A stretch of DNA of 64,000 nt, taken from positions 2,360,001-2,424,000 of the forward strand of contig NZ_CP133266.1 of assembly GCF_030915485.1 (NCBI RefSeq), given 5' to 3'. Below the pieces are notes generated by a model. That model was given only the letters and a program-made list of their open reading frames with translations, did not search any database and was not told the DNA's origin. The first letter of the stretch is position 1, and every line of letters starts with the position of its first letter. The position numbers and the translations under genes are program-made. The stretch is from Neobacillus sp. PS3-40. Lineage in GTDB: Bacteria; Bacillota; Bacilli; Bacillales; Cytobacillaceae. Of the stretch, positions 39,291 to 49,212 are shown piece by piece.

Positions 39291-40028
39291 ATGTATACAG
39301 GAAAAATCCGACAAATTTTATTGATTACAGATGGATGCTCCAATCAGGGAGAGAATCCAATTGCGATGGCTGCACTGGCAAAAGAAGAGGGCATTACAGT
39401 TAATGTAATTGGTGTAATGGAGCAGGATGTTATTGATGAAAAGGGAATGAAAGAAATTGAGAATATCGCTATGTCGGGTGGAGGCGTTAGCCAAATTGTT
39501 TACGCACAACAACTTTCTCAAACAGTACAAATGGTTACTCAAAAAGCGATGACACAGACAATACAAGGTGTGGTAAACAAGGAGCTGCAACAAATATTGG
39601 GTCGTTTTCAAACCATGGAGGATTTACCCCCTGAAAAGAGGGGCGAAGTGATGGAAGTGGTCGATGAACTTGGTGAAACGGTTGAATTAGAAGTGTTGAT
39701 TCTTGTTGACTCAAGTGCCAGTATGAAACAAAAACTCCCAACTGTTAAAGAAGCGATCTTAGATCTCTCGTTAAGCTTAAATGCTAGAATAGGGGAAAAT
39801 TACTTCTCTGTATTTGCCTTTCCAGGGAAAAAGAATGATGTCGAAATGTTGTTGGATTGGACTCCTAAGCTACAATCTTTGACTAGTGTTTTTTCACAAC
39901 TGACAACAGGAGGAATCACTCCTACAGGTCCAGCTATTCGTGCAGCCCTATCCTCATTCAATAAAAAACGTTCACTAAGGAGTCTTATTTCCCGTGATGA
40001 TGAATCATTCTTTGAAGAGTCAATGTAA
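39291..40028 (+). CDS. yabS: VWA-domain protein YabS
   Basis: 245-residue protein with von Willebrand A features: LLITDGCSNQGENP at residues 9–22 and a MIDAS DSSAS motif near residue 142. The TDG block precedes the DxSxS block, the reverse of a usual VWA, so it may be permuted or made of two half-domains. The role is unknown; the pairing with the kinase YabT after spoIIE is conserved in Bacillus. SD GGAGGGG precedes ATG 39291. It overlaps yabT by 35 nt. Confidence 0.88.
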   Translation: MYTGKIRQILLITDGCSNQGENPIAMAALAKEEGITVNVIGVMEQDVIDEKGMKEIENIAMSGGGVSQIVYAQQLSQTVQMVTQKAMTQTIQGVVNKELQQILGRFQTMEDLPPEKRGEVMEVVDELGETVELEVLILVDSSASMKQKLPTVKEAILDLSLSLNARIGENYFSVFAFPGKKNDVEMLLDWTPKLQSLTSVFSQLTTGGITPTGPAIRAALSSFNKKRSLRSLISRDDESFFEESM

Positions 40029-41010
40029 AGTAAGTCCGGGCACAGTAATCCAAGGGAAATGGCATGCACTTCAATATACAGTTTTAAGGGAACTTGGTAA
40101 TGGAGCAAATGGGGTTGTTTACCTTGCAAAAAATCAAAATGGTCAAGTCGCTTTGAAAATGAGTGATAACGGCATGTCCATAACCTCTGAGGTGAACGTC
40201 TTAAAATCATTCGCGAAGGTCCAGGGGTCTGCTGCCCTCGGGCCTTCTTTGCTTGATGTTGATGATTGGCAAAACAATCAAGGTAGAGTTTCATTTTACG
40301 CCATGGAATATATTCATGGACCCGACCTGTTGTCTTTTATTAAGCAAAACGGGGAATCGTGGACAATCGTTTTATTTCTTCAACTATTAAATGATCTTGA
40401 TAAGCTTCATGAAAATGGCTGGGTATTTGGTGACTTAAAACCGGAGAACCTCATTGTCACAGGGCCACCGGTAAAAATAAGATGTATCGATGTAGGAGGT
40501 ACGACGATTCGTGGTAGAGCGATTAAGGAATTTACAGAATTTTATGATCGGGGCTATTGGGGATTAGGAACAAGAAAGGCAGAACCGTCTTACGATTTAT
40601 TTGCTGTTGGGATGATCTTGATAAATACTGCTTATCCTAAACGTTTTAACAAAACAACAGGTGGTATATCTCAATTAAAGGAGGCAATTAAACAAAAGAA
40701 AGAACTAATCCCATTTGAAAGGGTACTTTTAAAATCGTTGCAAGGGCATTATATAAGTGCGAAAGAGATGAGGATGGATTTATTGTCAGTAGTAATTGAT
40801 AAAACTAAGCCTGATCCTCCTTTTCGCTCATCACCAGATAATAGTAGGGTTCAACATCAAAGTGCCCCACCGAAAAAACCGGTAAGCCAACCTCAAACAC
40901 GCCAAAAGTATAAGAAAAAAAAGAAAAGAAGTGGTTGGGTTGAAACAACTATTATAATCATGTTGATTGTCTTATTTTATATTATGTACATTTTGAAACA
41001 ATTAATTTAA
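39994..41010 (+). CDS. yabT: Membrane Hanks-type Ser/Thr kinase YabT
   Basis: 338-residue kinase. The Gly-rich loop LGNGANGVVYLAKN, VALK, and the catalytic loop FGDLKPENLIV are present; the usual DFG is DVG (CIDVGGTT). A basic, Pro/Gln-rich linker (about 270–310, KYKKKKKRSG) precedes one C-terminal membrane segment (about 316–335), so the kinase faces the cytoplasm. B. subtilis YabT is DNA-activated, lacks an external domain, and phosphorylates RecA and AbrB; both features fit. GTG 39994 after AAGGAG is the likely start. Confidence 0.9.
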   Translation: MMMNHSLKSQCKVSPGTVIQGKWHALQYTVLRELGNGANGVVYLAKNQNGQVALKMSDNGMSITSEVNVLKSFAKVQGSAALGPSLLDVDDWQNNQGRVSFYAMEYIHGPDLLSFIKQNGESWTIVLFLQLLNDLDKLHENGWVFGDLKPENLIVTGPPVKIRCIDVGGTTIRGRAIKEFTEFYDRGYWGLGTRKAEPSYDLFAVGMILINTAYPKRFNKTTGGISQLKEAIKQKKELIPFERVLLKSLQGHYISAKEMRMDLLSVVIDKTKPDPPFRSSPDNSRVQHQSAPPKKPVSQPQTRQKYKKKKKRSGWVETTIIIMLIVLFYIMYILKQLI

Positions 41011-41117
41011 AATCAAATAATTTTTGAAACTTTTATTAAGTTATTTCGTAAATAATAGGAACAATAGATTTAGGCGTTTGTGTTAAAGTAAAGGAAAAAG
41101 ATAAGGAAGAGTACACA

Positions 41118-42521
41118 ATGTTAGAGACTAAAGTAGAGGCATTTCTTGAAAGACAGTCCTTCTTATTAGATAATAAGGAAATGGTTGTTGGGGTCTCGGG
41201 AGGACCTGATTCTTTGGCATTGCTTCACTTTCTTTTGGGCCAAAGGGTAAAAAGGAACCTTTCAATTGTGGTTGCCCATGTTGATCATATGTTCCGAGGC
41301 GCGGAATCCTTTCAGGATGCTATGTTCGTTAAAGGTTTTTGTGAACAGCACTCTATCCCATTTGAAATGGTTCAAATCAATGTTCCGAAAATAATGACAC
41401 AAACTGGCCAAAGTTCGGAAGTGGCTGCTAGGGAGGCACGCTTTTCTTTTTTTGCAAAGGTTATGGATATGTATAATTATTCATATCTCGCTCTTGCCCA
41501 CCATGGTGATGATCAAATTGAAACCATCCTCATGCGATTAACGAGGGGAAGTACTGGTAAAGCAAGGGCAGGTATTCCCTTTTTGCGCCCATTTGAATCA
41601 GGCTTTATTTTCCGCCCGTTTTTAAGTATAACAAAGCAAGAAATCAAACAGTATTGCCAGGATAGCCAAATAAATCCCAGACTAGATCCAAGTAACGAAC
41701 AAAGCATTTATACACGGAATCGATTCCGGAAGGAAATTCTCCCTTTTTTAAAATCAGAAAACCGAAAAGTTCATGAACATTTTCAGCGCTTTAGCGAAGA
41801 ATTACAAGGCGATGAGATATTTCTTCAGGATTTAACAAAGGAATTCATGAAAACTGTAATGACTAAAAGGGAAGCACAACAAATAACCATTGATATAAAA
41901 AGGTTTCTTGCTATGCCTTTGCCTTTACAAAGGAGAGGTATTCAACTAATATTAAACTATCTTTACGAGGAAAGGCCCTCTTCGCTTTCTGCTATACATA
42001 TTGATCAAATTTTTTCTTTGATTCACCACTTACATCCATCAGGGAAGCTTGATTTTCCGGAAGGATTAAAAGTAATTCGTTCATATCTAAAGTGTTATTT
42101 TCAATTTGAAGTGGAGAATTCCCAGTCATATCATTTTGAATTGGGAGACCCAGGACAAATTGACTTACCGAACTTTGGCAAGCTAATGATGGACTATGTT
42201 AACTCTCCGTCAAATGCATCAAATTCTTGTATAGCATTATTTCATGCAGACAAGATTAAATTGCCTTTGTTGGTACGAACGAGGAAAAATGGGGATCGAA
42301 TGTCCTTGAAGGGAATGGAAGGATCCAGAAAACTTAAGGATATTTTTATCGATTGTAAAGTTTCAATCCAAGAAAGGGATAGATGGCCAATTGTTACCGA
42401 CAGAGAAGGTTTCATACTCTGGCTTCCAGGTTTGAAAAAATCAGCATTAGAAGGTTTGGATAACTTGGATAACTCAGTAAGAAACTATATTCAGCTTACA
42501 TATACTAGGAATGAGCTTTAG
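41118..42521 (+). CDS. tilS: tRNA(Ile)-lysidine synthase
   Basis: 467-residue PP-loop ATPase that converts C34 to lysidine in the CAU anticodon of tRNA-Ile2, essential for AUA decoding. Seen: GVSGGPDSLALLHF near residue 24, AHVDHMFRG, AHHGDDQIET and RPFL. The C-terminal TilS domain has MSLKGMEGSRKLKDIFID. SD AAGGAAGAG precedes ATG 41118. In Bacillus it is followed by hprT, 15 nt away here. Confidence 0.95.
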   Translation: MLETKVEAFLERQSFLLDNKEMVVGVSGGPDSLALLHFLLGQRVKRNLSIVVAHVDHMFRGAESFQDAMFVKGFCEQHSIPFEMVQINVPKIMTQTGQSSEVAAREARFSFFAKVMDMYNYSYLALAHHGDDQIETILMRLTRGSTGKARAGIPFLRPFESGFIFRPFLSITKQEIKQYCQDSQINPRLDPSNEQSIYTRNRFRKEILPFLKSENRKVHEHFQRFSEELQGDEIFLQDLTKEFMKTVMTKREAQQITIDIKRFLAMPLPLQRRGIQLILNYLYEERPSSLSAIHIDQIFSLIHHLHPSGKLDFPEGLKVIRSYLKCYFQFEVENSQSYHFELGDPGQIDLPNFGKLMMDYVNSPSNASNSCIALFHADKIKLPLLVRTRKNGDRMSLKGMEGSRKLKDIFIDCKVSIQERDRWPIVTDREGFILWLPGLKKSALEGLDNLDNSVRNYIQLTYTRNEL

Positions 42522-42536
42522 GGGGCAAAGTTTAGG

Positions 42537-43082
42537 ATGAAGAGAGATATTGAAAAGGTATTAGTTACTGAAGAAGAGATCGAAGAGAAAATTAAAATGT
42601 TAGCAGGTCAATTAACCGAGGAGTATAAGGATCGTTTTCCTTTAGCAATCGGCGTTTTAAAAGGGGCAATGCCTTTCATGGCTGATCTATTAAAACGGTT
42701 AGATTGCTACTTAGAAATGGACTTTATGGATGTATCTAGCTATGGAAATTCAACGGTCTCATCAGGTGAAGTGAAAATTTTGAAAGACTTAGATACCTCC
42801 GTGGAAGGTAGGGACATACTCATTATTGAGGATATCATTGATAGTGGGTTAACCTTAAGTTATCTTGTTGAACTTTTCCGTTACCGTAAAGCGAAATCAA
42901 TTAAAATTGTTACTTTACTTGACAAACCATCTGGAAGAAAAAGTGCTATAAAAGCTGATTATGTATGTTTTCATGTACCTGATGAGTTTGTTGTTGGGTA
43001 TGGCTTGGATTATGCTGAAAAGTACCGTAACCTTCCATATATTGGTGTTTTAAAACCTGAAGTATATAGTAACAATGATTAA
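42537..43082 (+). CDS. hprT: Hypoxanthine phosphoribosyltransferase
   Basis: 181-residue purine salvage enzyme converting hypoxanthine/guanine and PRPP to IMP/GMP. The PRPP loop [15 protein letters not shown] and the family-typical [20 protein letters not shown] block are intact. The SD AGGGGGC ends 11 nt before ATG 42537. The TilS–HprT pair is reported to activate ftsH transcription in B. subtilis; ftsH is indeed next here. Confidence 0.96.
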   Translation: MKRDIEKVLVTEEEIEEKIKMLAGQLTEEYKDRFPLAIGVLKGAMPFMADLLKRLDCYLEMDFMDVSSYGNSTVSSGEVKILKDLDTSVEGRDILIIEDIIDSGLTLSYLVELFRYRKAKSIKIVTLLDKPSGRKSAIKADYVCFHVPDEFVVGYGLDYAEKYRNLPYIGVLKPEVYSNND

Positions 43083-43102
43083 GCAAATCCTATAGAGAAG
43101 AA

Positions 43103-43136
43103 GTTCTTTCTCTATACCATTTTTGCAAGAAAGAAC
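43103..43136. repeat. Inverted repeat between hprT and ftsH
   Basis: GTTCTTTCT (43103–43111) and AGAAAGAAC (43128–43136) form a perfect 9-bp stem with a 16-nt loop. No U-tract follows on the plus strand, so it is not a standard terminator; it could be an operator, a processing hairpin or a weak terminator. Confidence 0.5.
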
Positions 43137-43260
43137 GTCGTTATGATAAAAAAGCTTCGAGACAAGTAAAGACCGGTTTTATAAATGTTATTCCTTGAAT
43201 TGGCATGATTTTCTATGTTACTATTTAGTATAGTTTTTTACCGGTGGGAGGAGGTAAGGG

Positions 43261-45240
43261 ATGAATCGGATTTTCCGTAATACCATCTTTTATTTATTGA
43301 TATTTTTAGTCATTATAGGTGTGGTTAGCTTCTTTAATGGAAGCAATGAGCCAACAGATCATATATCATATGATAAATTTGTATCCTCTTTAGAAAGTGG
43401 AGAGGTTAAATCGTTTTCCATGCAGCCAGACCGAGGAGTTTTTGAAGTACGCGGTCAGTTTAAAGGGGTTAATAAGAATAAAAATTTCTTAACCTATATT
43501 CCAAATAGCGACAAGATTCAAGATCGAATTGATAAAGCTGCAGCAACCTCTAAGGTAGAGGTAATGCCAGCGAAGGAAACAAGCGGATGGGTAACATTCT
43601 TTACGTCAATTATTCCGTTTGTGATTATCTTTATCTTATTTTTCTTCTTAATGAATCAGGCACAAGGCGGCGGTGGCCGAGTAATGAATTTCGGCAAAAG
43701 CAAAGCCAAGCTTTATAACGAGGATAAGAAAAAAGTTCGTTTTAAAGATGTAGCTGGTGCAGATGAAGAAAAGCAAGAGCTAGTAGAAGTAGTCGAATTC
43801 TTAAAGGATCCACGGAAATTTGCTGAACTTGGTGCTCGAATTCCAAGAGGTGTCCTACTTGTAGGACCACCAGGTACAGGTAAGACATTGCTTGCTCGCG
43901 CAGCAGCAGGAGAAGCTGGTGTTCCATTCTTCTCTATCAGCGGATCTGATTTCGTTGAAATGTTTGTTGGGGTCGGAGCATCTCGTGTACGTGATCTATT
44001 TGAAACAGCCAAGAAAAACGCTCCATGTATCATATTTATTGATGAAATTGATGCAGTTGGTCGTCAACGTGGTGCTGGTTTAGGTGGCGGACATGATGAA
44101 CGTGAACAAACGTTAAATCAATTGCTAGTTGAAATGGATGGCTTTGGAGTGAATGAGGGCGTTATTATTGTTGCAGCAACTAACCGCCCAGATATTTTGG
44201 ATCCAGCATTATTGCGTCCAGGACGTTTTGATCGCCAAATTACAGTGGATCGTCCAGATGTTATTGGCCGTGAAGCAGTACTCAAAGTACATGCTCGTAA
44301 TAAGCCTTTAGATGATGGCATTAATTTAAAAAGTATTGCGCAAAGGACACCTGGATTCTCTGGTGCTGATTTAGAAAATCTATTGAACGAGGCAGCACTG
44401 GTTGCGGCCCGTCGAAGTAAAAAGAAAATCGAAATGGAAGATATCGACGAAGCAACAGACCGGGTAATTGCTGGACCTGCTAAGAAGAGCCGTGTCATTT
44501 CTGAAAAAGAACGTAAGATAGTTGCTTTCCATGAAGGTGGCCATACGGTTATCGGAGTAGTTCTTGAAACTGCAGACATGGTTCATAAAGTAACGATTGT
44601 TCCTCGCGGACAGGCGGGCGGTTATGCTGTCATGCTTCCTAAGGAAGACCGTTACTTCATGACAAAACCTGAATTACTTGATAAAATCGTCGGCCTATTA
44701 GGCGGACGTGTCGCTGAAGAAATTGTTTTCGGTGAGGTAAGTACAGGTGCACACAACGACTTCCAACGCGCAACTGGAATTGCTCGGAAAATGGTAATGG
44801 AATACGGCATGAGTGAAAAGCTTGGTCCATTACAATTTGGTCAACAAGGAGGTCAGGTTTTCCTTGGCCGTGACCTTCATAATGAGCAAAATTACTCTGA
44901 GGCGTTTGCATACGATATTGACTTAGAAATCCAACGTATTATCAAAGAGTGTTACGAAAAGGCGAAAAAGGTATTGACTGAAAACAGAGATAAGCTTGAT
45001 CTTATTGCAACAACACTTCTTGAAATTGAAACACTTGATGCAGAACAGATCAAACACCTTGTTGAAAAGGGAAGCCTGCCAGATCGGACACCAACTGTTG
45101 ATGTGAGTAAGACTGATTTAAAAAAGGCAGATGACGTTAAGGTAAATTTCGGATCCAAGAAAGAAGAGGATGAAAAAGTAGATCCTCCTAAATCAACCGA
45201 TTCTGAATCTTCACCTGCTGATGATAAACCATTAATATAA
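43261..45240 (+). CDS. ftsH: ATP-dependent zinc metalloprotease FtsH
   Basis: 659-residue membrane AAA+ protease. Membrane segments lie at about 7–24 and 110–131, with an extracytoplasmic loop between. Walker A GPPGTGKT is at 202–209, Walker B FIDEID near 259–264, and the SRH contains [19 protein letters not shown]. The zinc site HEGGH is at 424–428. It ends in an acidic, Lys-rich tail. In B. subtilis it degrades Spo0E and SpoVM and is needed for sporulation. SD GGGAGGAGG is very strong. Confidence 0.97.
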   Translation: MNRIFRNTIFYLLIFLVIIGVVSFFNGSNEPTDHISYDKFVSSLESGEVKSFSMQPDRGVFEVRGQFKGVNKNKNFLTYIPNSDKIQDRIDKAAATSKVEVMPAKETSGWVTFFTSIIPFVIIFILFFFLMNQAQGGGGRVMNFGKSKAKLYNEDKKKVRFKDVAGADEEKQELVEVVEFLKDPRKFAELGARIPRGVLLVGPPGTGKTLLARAAAGEAGVPFFSISGSDFVEMFVGVGASRVRDLFETAKKNAPCIIFIDEIDAVGRQRGAGLGGGHDEREQTLNQLLVEMDGFGVNEGVIIVAATNRPDILDPALLRPGRFDRQITVDRPDVIGREAVLKVHARNKPLDDGINLKSIAQRTPGFSGADLENLLNEAALVAARRSKKKIEMEDIDEATDRVIAGPAKKSRVISEKERKIVAFHEGGHTVIGVVLETADMVHKVTIVPRGQAGGYAVMLPKEDRYFMTKPELLDKIVGLLGGRVAEEIVFGEVSTGAHNDFQRATGIARKMVMEYGMSEKLGPLQFGQQGGQVFLGRDLHNEQNYSEAFAYDIDLEIQRIIKECYEKAKKVLTENRDKLDLIATTLLEIETLDAEQIKHLVEKGSLPDRTPTVDVSKTDLKKADDVKVNFGSKKEEDEKVDPPKSTDSESSPADDKPLI

Positions 45241-45253
45241 AAAACTTACACCT

Positions 45254-45283
45254 GAGTGCTTCAAATGAAGCACTCTTTTTTTC
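45254..45283 (+). terminator. ftsH terminator
   Basis: Perfect stem GAGTGCTTC/GAAGCACTC with loop AAAT and seven T. Confidence 0.92.
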
Positions 45284-45351
45284 ATGATTAAAAATTTTAT
45301 GATATGATATTTGCAGTGAAATTCTAGAATTTAGATAAAGTGGTGATCTAT

Positions 45352-46137
45352 TTGATTTTTGTATTTGATGTTGGAAATACAAATATTGTCTTAGGTGTAT
45401 ATCAAGGTGATGAGCTTAAACATCATTGGCGTATTGAAACAAATCGAAATCGTACAGAAGATGAGTTTGGAATGGCAATTAAATCGTTGTTTGATCATTC
45501 GGATCTTTCATTATCGGATATTAAAGGAATAATCATTTCATCTGTTGTTCCTCCGATCATGTTTGCATTAGAAAGAATGTGTCAAAAGTATTTTCATTTG
45601 AAACCTCTTGTAGTGGGTCCTGGTGTTAAAACGGGGCTTGACATTAAATATGAAAATCCTAGAGAAGTTGGTGCTGACCGAATCGTAAACGCTGTTGCGG
45701 CCATACATGAATACGGTAGCCCACTTATCATTGTCGACTTTGGGACTGCAACTACCTATTGTTACATTAACGAACATCGCCAATACTTAGGGGGAGCAAT
45801 CGCCCCTGGAATAAGTATTTCAACAGAAGCACTTTATTCCAGAGCTGCAAAACTTCCGAGAATTGAAATAGCTCGACCTGAGGGTATCATTGGGAAAAAT
45901 ACTGTATCTGCTATGCAAGCAGGGATTGTCTATGGGTATGTAGGGCAAGTAGAAGGTATAGTCAGAAGAATGAAGGATCAAAGTGAGCAAATCCCTACTG
46001 TTATTGCCACTGGTGGATTATCAAACCTAATTGCCCAAGAATCGAGCATAATTGATATTGTTGATCCCTATTTGACCTTAAAAGGTTTACAGCTTATCTA
46101 TAAGCGAAACATGGATATGCTAAGAAACGTACGATAA
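45352..46137 (+). CDS. coaX: Type III pantothenate kinase
   Basis: 261-residue CoaX, first step of CoA synthesis. Seen: the phosphate loop FDVGNTN at residues 4–10, HWRIETNR, the adenosine-site [12 protein letters not shown], and [11 protein letters not shown] 45352 is preferred: it gives MIFVFDVGN, matching MLLVIDVGN of B. subtilis, and AAAGTGGTGAT is correctly placed; a start at 45340 would overlap that SD. It heads a coaX–hslO–yacD–cysK series. Confidence 0.94.
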   Translation: MIFVFDVGNTNIVLGVYQGDELKHHWRIETNRNRTEDEFGMAIKSLFDHSDLSLSDIKGIIISSVVPPIMFALERMCQKYFHLKPLVVGPGVKTGLDIKYENPREVGADRIVNAVAAIHEYGSPLIIVDFGTATTYCYINEHRQYLGGAIAPGISISTEALYSRAAKLPRIEIARPEGIIGKNTVSAMQAGIVYGYVGQVEGIVRRMKDQSEQIPTVIATGGLSNLIAQESSIIDIVDPYLTLKGLQLIYKRNMDMLRNVR

Positions 46138-46221
46138 GTTTCACGACATATTCAATTCATGAAAATGTGATAAAAAATGCTGTAGAACCAACAAAATAAG
46201 GTTAACAAGGAGTATATATTG

Positions 46222-47100
46222 ATGAATGATTATCTCGTAAAAGCACTTGCTTTCAATGGACAAGTAAGGGCCTATGCAGTTCGTAGCACAAAAATAGTTG
46301 ATGAAGCACAGCGCCGTCATGATACATGGCGCACAGCTTCTGCTGCATTAGGAAGATCTGTCACTGCAGGGGTCATGATGGGTGCTATGTTAAAAGGTGA
46401 AGAAAAACTAACGATTAAAATCGATGGTGGCGGCCCGATTGGTAATATTCTTGTCGATAGTAATGGCAAAGGGGAAGTTCGTGGGTATGTAACCAATCCT
46501 CACGTCGATTTTGAAGCAAATGAGCATGGAAAGCTTGATGTCAAGAGAGCAGTAGGAACGAACGGGACATTAACTGTCGTTAAGGATCTAGGACTTCGTG
46601 ACTTTTTCAGTGGGCAGGTACCGCTTGTCTCTGGTGAATTAGGAGAGGATTTTACTTATTATTTTGTTTCATCTGAACAGATTCCATCTTCCGTTGGAGT
46701 TGGAGTTTTGGTAAATCCGGATGATACGATCCTAGCGGCTGGGGGATTTATTTTTCAATTAATGCCTGGGACGGAAGATGAAACGATTACAAAAATCGAA
46801 GAACGATTAAAAACTATACCCCCTATTTCAAGATTAATTCAACAGGGATTATCTCCTGAAGAGATTTTAGAAGAACTTTTTGGCAAGGAACAACTAAAGG
46901 TTTTAGAAAAAATGCCAGTACGTTTCGAATGTAATTGTTCAAAGGATCGTTTCGGAGGTGCTATTGTTAGTTTAGGTAGTGCTGAAATAGAGGATATGAT
47001 TGAAAAAGATGGTATGGCTGAAGCTCATTGCCATTTCTGCAATGAAAAATATCATTTTTCTAAAGAAGAATTGGAAACTTTAAAAAGAGAAGCAAAATAG
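46222..47100 (+). CDS. hslO: Redox-regulated chaperone Hsp33
   Basis: 292-residue holdase chaperone activated by oxidation. The four zinc-binding cysteines form the CxC...CxxC redox switch at 237, 239, 270 and 273. The N-terminal domain has the YLVKALAF start, the [13 protein letters not shown] block and the GGGPIG segment. ATG 46222 is 9 nt after AAGGAG; the adjacent TTG 46219 is less likely. It sits 10–25 nt before yacD. Confidence 0.95.
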   Translation: MNDYLVKALAFNGQVRAYAVRSTKIVDEAQRRHDTWRTASAALGRSVTAGVMMGAMLKGEEKLTIKIDGGGPIGNILVDSNGKGEVRGYVTNPHVDFEANEHGKLDVKRAVGTNGTLTVVKDLGLRDFFSGQVPLVSGELGEDFTYYFVSSEQIPSSVGVGVLVNPDDTILAAGGFIFQLMPGTEDETITKIEERLKTIPPISRLIQQGLSPEEILEELFGKEQLKVLEKMPVRFECNCSKDRFGGAIVSLGSAEIEDMIEKDGMAEAHCHFCNEKYHFSKEELETLKREAK

Positions 47101-47124
47101 AATAGTTCATTGGGGGAGAAGCAG

Positions 47125-48015
47125 TTGAGGAGGAAGCAACTTTGGCTTGTAATAGCGGGTCTTATTTTGCTAAATTGCCTTACAATAGCTTTTTTTCTAT
47201 CAAGGGCTCAAGCAACAGATGGACAGGCCTTGGATGAAGAAGTGGCAACTATTGGAGAAAGCTCTATTTCGAGGCAGGACTGGCTAAATGAATTAGAAGC
47301 TAGATATGGTAAGGATGTCTTAAAAGACATGATTGATCAAAAGGTTATTAAAGAAATGGCAGCGAAATATAAAATTAAAGTTCCTGACCAAGATGTAGAA
47401 CGAGAATTTCGAATGATTCAAACAACGTATGGATCAGCAAGTCAAAACAAGATTGTTAATGAAAAAAAGTGGAAAGAACAAATTGAAAATAGCTTGCTGC
47501 TTGAGGAAATTTTAACAAAGGATGTAATTGTTTCGAATAAAGAAATGGAAAGCTATTTTAAAGAAAATAAAGATTTGTTTGATGTTCCTACGGCCTATCA
47601 TTTATCCCATATCATTGTTAAATCCAAAAAAGAAGCAAACAATGCATTGAAGGAGTTGTCCCATGGATCGAGCTTTTCTACATTAGCGATGGAACGCTCA
47701 ATTGAGGAATTCTCGGCCAATCAAGGAGGGGATATTGGCTTCATAACTGAAGAAGATGACCAGCATCCAGAAAAGTATATCCAAGAAGCCAAGAGGTTAA
47801 AGGTGGGGGAGTGGAGTCATCTCATAAAAGTTGATCAAGGGTATGCAATCATTAAACTTCATAAAATTATACATGGAAAAAACTACTCTTTTAAAGATGT
47901 AAAAGATCAAATACGTCGACAAATTGCAATGGAGCAAATGAAAATACCTGCAACAGCTAGAAATTTTTGGGATGATGCAAAGGTTAAGTGGTTTTATGGG
48001 AAACAAAGACAATAA
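47125..48015 (+). CDS. PrsA-like peptidyl-prolyl isomerase (YacD)
   Basis: 296-residue secreted or membrane-anchored protein: a basic start (MRRKQ), one N-terminal hydrophobic segment (about 6–26), a SurA/PrsA-type N-lobe, and a parvulin domain (about 155–250) with HLSHIIVKSKKEA and GGDIGFITEED. It probably assists folding of exported proteins; client unknown. There is a Cys in LNCLTIA but no good lipobox. TTG 47125 is 6 nt after GGGGGAG; TTG 47110 precedes that SD and is rejected. Confidence 0.88.
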   Translation: MRRKQLWLVIAGLILLNCLTIAFFLSRAQATDGQALDEEVATIGESSISRQDWLNELEARYGKDVLKDMIDQKVIKEMAAKYKIKVPDQDVEREFRMIQTTYGSASQNKIVNEKKWKEQIENSLLLEEILTKDVIVSNKEMESYFKENKDLFDVPTAYHLSHIIVKSKKEANNALKELSHGSSFSTLAMERSIEEFSANQGGDIGFITEEDDQHPEKYIQEAKRLKVGEWSHLIKVDQGYAIIKLHKIIHGKNYSFKDVKDQIRRQIAMEQMKIPATARNFWDDAKVKWFYGKQRQ

Positions 48016-48018
48016 GTG

Positions 48019-48052
48019 AAAATGCACAGAATCTATTTTCTGTGCATTTTTA
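48019..48052 (+). terminator. yacD terminator
   Basis: AAAATGCACAGAA/TTCTGTGCATTTT stem with a 6-nt loop and T-rich tail. Confidence 0.9.
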
Positions 48053-48090
48053 ATACAATATAAACATGAGCAAAATAAGTAGCAAAAAGA

Positions 48091-48120
48091 TTGACAAAAT
48101 AAGTGAGAAACTGGTAAATT
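48091..48120 (+). promoter_or_regulatory. cysK promoter
   Basis: Consensus TTGACA (48091–48096), 18-nt spacer, TAAATT (48115–48120). An AT-rich ATACCAATAAAAATACTCGG stretch follows and could hold a CymR site, as cysK is CymR-controlled in B. subtilis; I cannot verify the motif. Confidence 0.6.
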
Positions 48121-48166
48121 CTATATAATACCAATAAAAATACTCGGATTAGGAGTGGTCTTTAAA

Positions 48167-49090
48167 ATGCGTGTAGCAAATTCAGTCGCCGATTTAGTCG
48201 GTCAAACGCCAATTGTTAAATTAAACAGGTTAGTCGATGAAAATAGTGCAGAGGTTTATTTAAAGTTGGAGTATATGAATCCCGGAAGTAGCGTTAAGGA
48301 TCGTATTGGGTTAGCAATGATTGAAGCTGCAGAAGAAAAAGGCCAAATTAAACCTGGAGATACAATTATTGAACCAACAAGTGGAAATACAGGTATCGGG
48401 CTTGCGATGATTGCGGCAGCAAAAGGATATAAGTCAATCTTCGTTATGCCTGAGACAATGAGTATGGAAAGAAAAAATTTACTTCGTGCTTACGGTGCAG
48501 AGTTAATTTTAACACCTGGACCAGAGGGGATGAAAGGAGCAATTGCCAAAGCAGGTGCACTTGCTGAGGAAAATGGCTACTTTATGCCGCAACAATTTAA
48601 AAATCAAGCAAATCCAGAAGTTCACAGAAGAACTACGGGTCCAGAAATTGTTCAGCAAATGGATCAATTAGATGCATTTATTTCAGGGATCGGAACAGGT
48701 GGAACTATCACAGGTGCAGGGAGTGTTCTCCGCGAAAACTTCCCTAATATCAAAATATATGCAGTTGAGCCAAAGGATTCTGCTATTTTATCCGGTGGAA
48801 AGCCTGGTCCACATAAAATCCAAGGACTCGGAGCAGGATTTATTCCAGATACATTAGATACTTCGATCTATGATGAAGTGATCCAAGTTGGAACAGAGGA
48901 TGCATTTGAATATGCGCGCCGTGCTGCCAAAGAAGAAGGAATTCTTGGAGGAATTTCCTCTGGAGCTGCTATCTACTCTGCTTTAAAGGTGGCAAAGGAA
49001 CTTGGAAAAGGAAAAAAAGTTCTAGCGATTATCCCAAGTAATGGAGAACGTTACTTAAGCACACCACTATACCAATTCGATGAGGAATAA
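48167..49090 (+). CDS. cysK: Cysteine synthase A
   Basis: 307-residue O-acetylserine (thiol)-lyase, PLP-dependent. The PLP Lys44 is in [11 protein letters not shown]; the substrate loop [11 protein letters not shown], the phosphate-binding GTGGTITG and the C-terminal SSGAA are present. ATG 48167 lies 9 nt after AGGAGTGG. In B. subtilis pabB-pabA-pabC follow; here a terminator follows and folP is next. Confidence 0.96.
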   Translation: MRVANSVADLVGQTPIVKLNRLVDENSAEVYLKLEYMNPGSSVKDRIGLAMIEAAEEKGQIKPGDTIIEPTSGNTGIGLAMIAAAKGYKSIFVMPETMSMERKNLLRAYGAELILTPGPEGMKGAIAKAGALAEENGYFMPQQFKNQANPEVHRRTTGPEIVQQMDQLDAFISGIGTGGTITGAGSVLRENFPNIKIYAVEPKDSAILSGGKPGPHKIQGLGAGFIPDTLDTSIYDEVIQVGTEDAFEYARRAAKEEGILGGISSGAAIYSALKVAKELGKGKKVLAIIPSNGERYLSTPLYQFDEE

Positions 49091-49096
49091 AACAGC

Positions 49097-49137
49097 AAAA
49101 GAGGCGGAGACTACTTTAGTCCGAAGCCTCTTTTTTT
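49097..49137 (+). terminator. cysK terminator
   Basis: AAAGAGGC/GCCTCTTT outer stem with GACTA/TAGTC inside, then seven T. It isolates folP from cysK. Confidence 0.9.
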
Positions 49138-49168
49138 AATGTTTGATCAAAGCGAAAATGATGAACTT

Positions 49169-49177
49169 TGGTATAAT
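49169..49177 (+). promoter_or_regulatory. Extended -10 promoter of the folate–lysS cluster
   Basis: TGGTATAAT, an extended -10 with consensus TATAAT at 49172–49177, 35 nt before folP. It takes the place of the pab operon promoter in this genome. Confidence 0.6.
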
Positions 49178-49212
49178 TGGTAGGCAAGACTTTTTAGGTG
49201 GAGGGATAGTAG

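Noticed and set aside
44118-44579. 153-codon minus-strand frame inside ftsH
   Set aside because: Antisense shadow of a strongly conserved AAA+ coding sequence; no SD.
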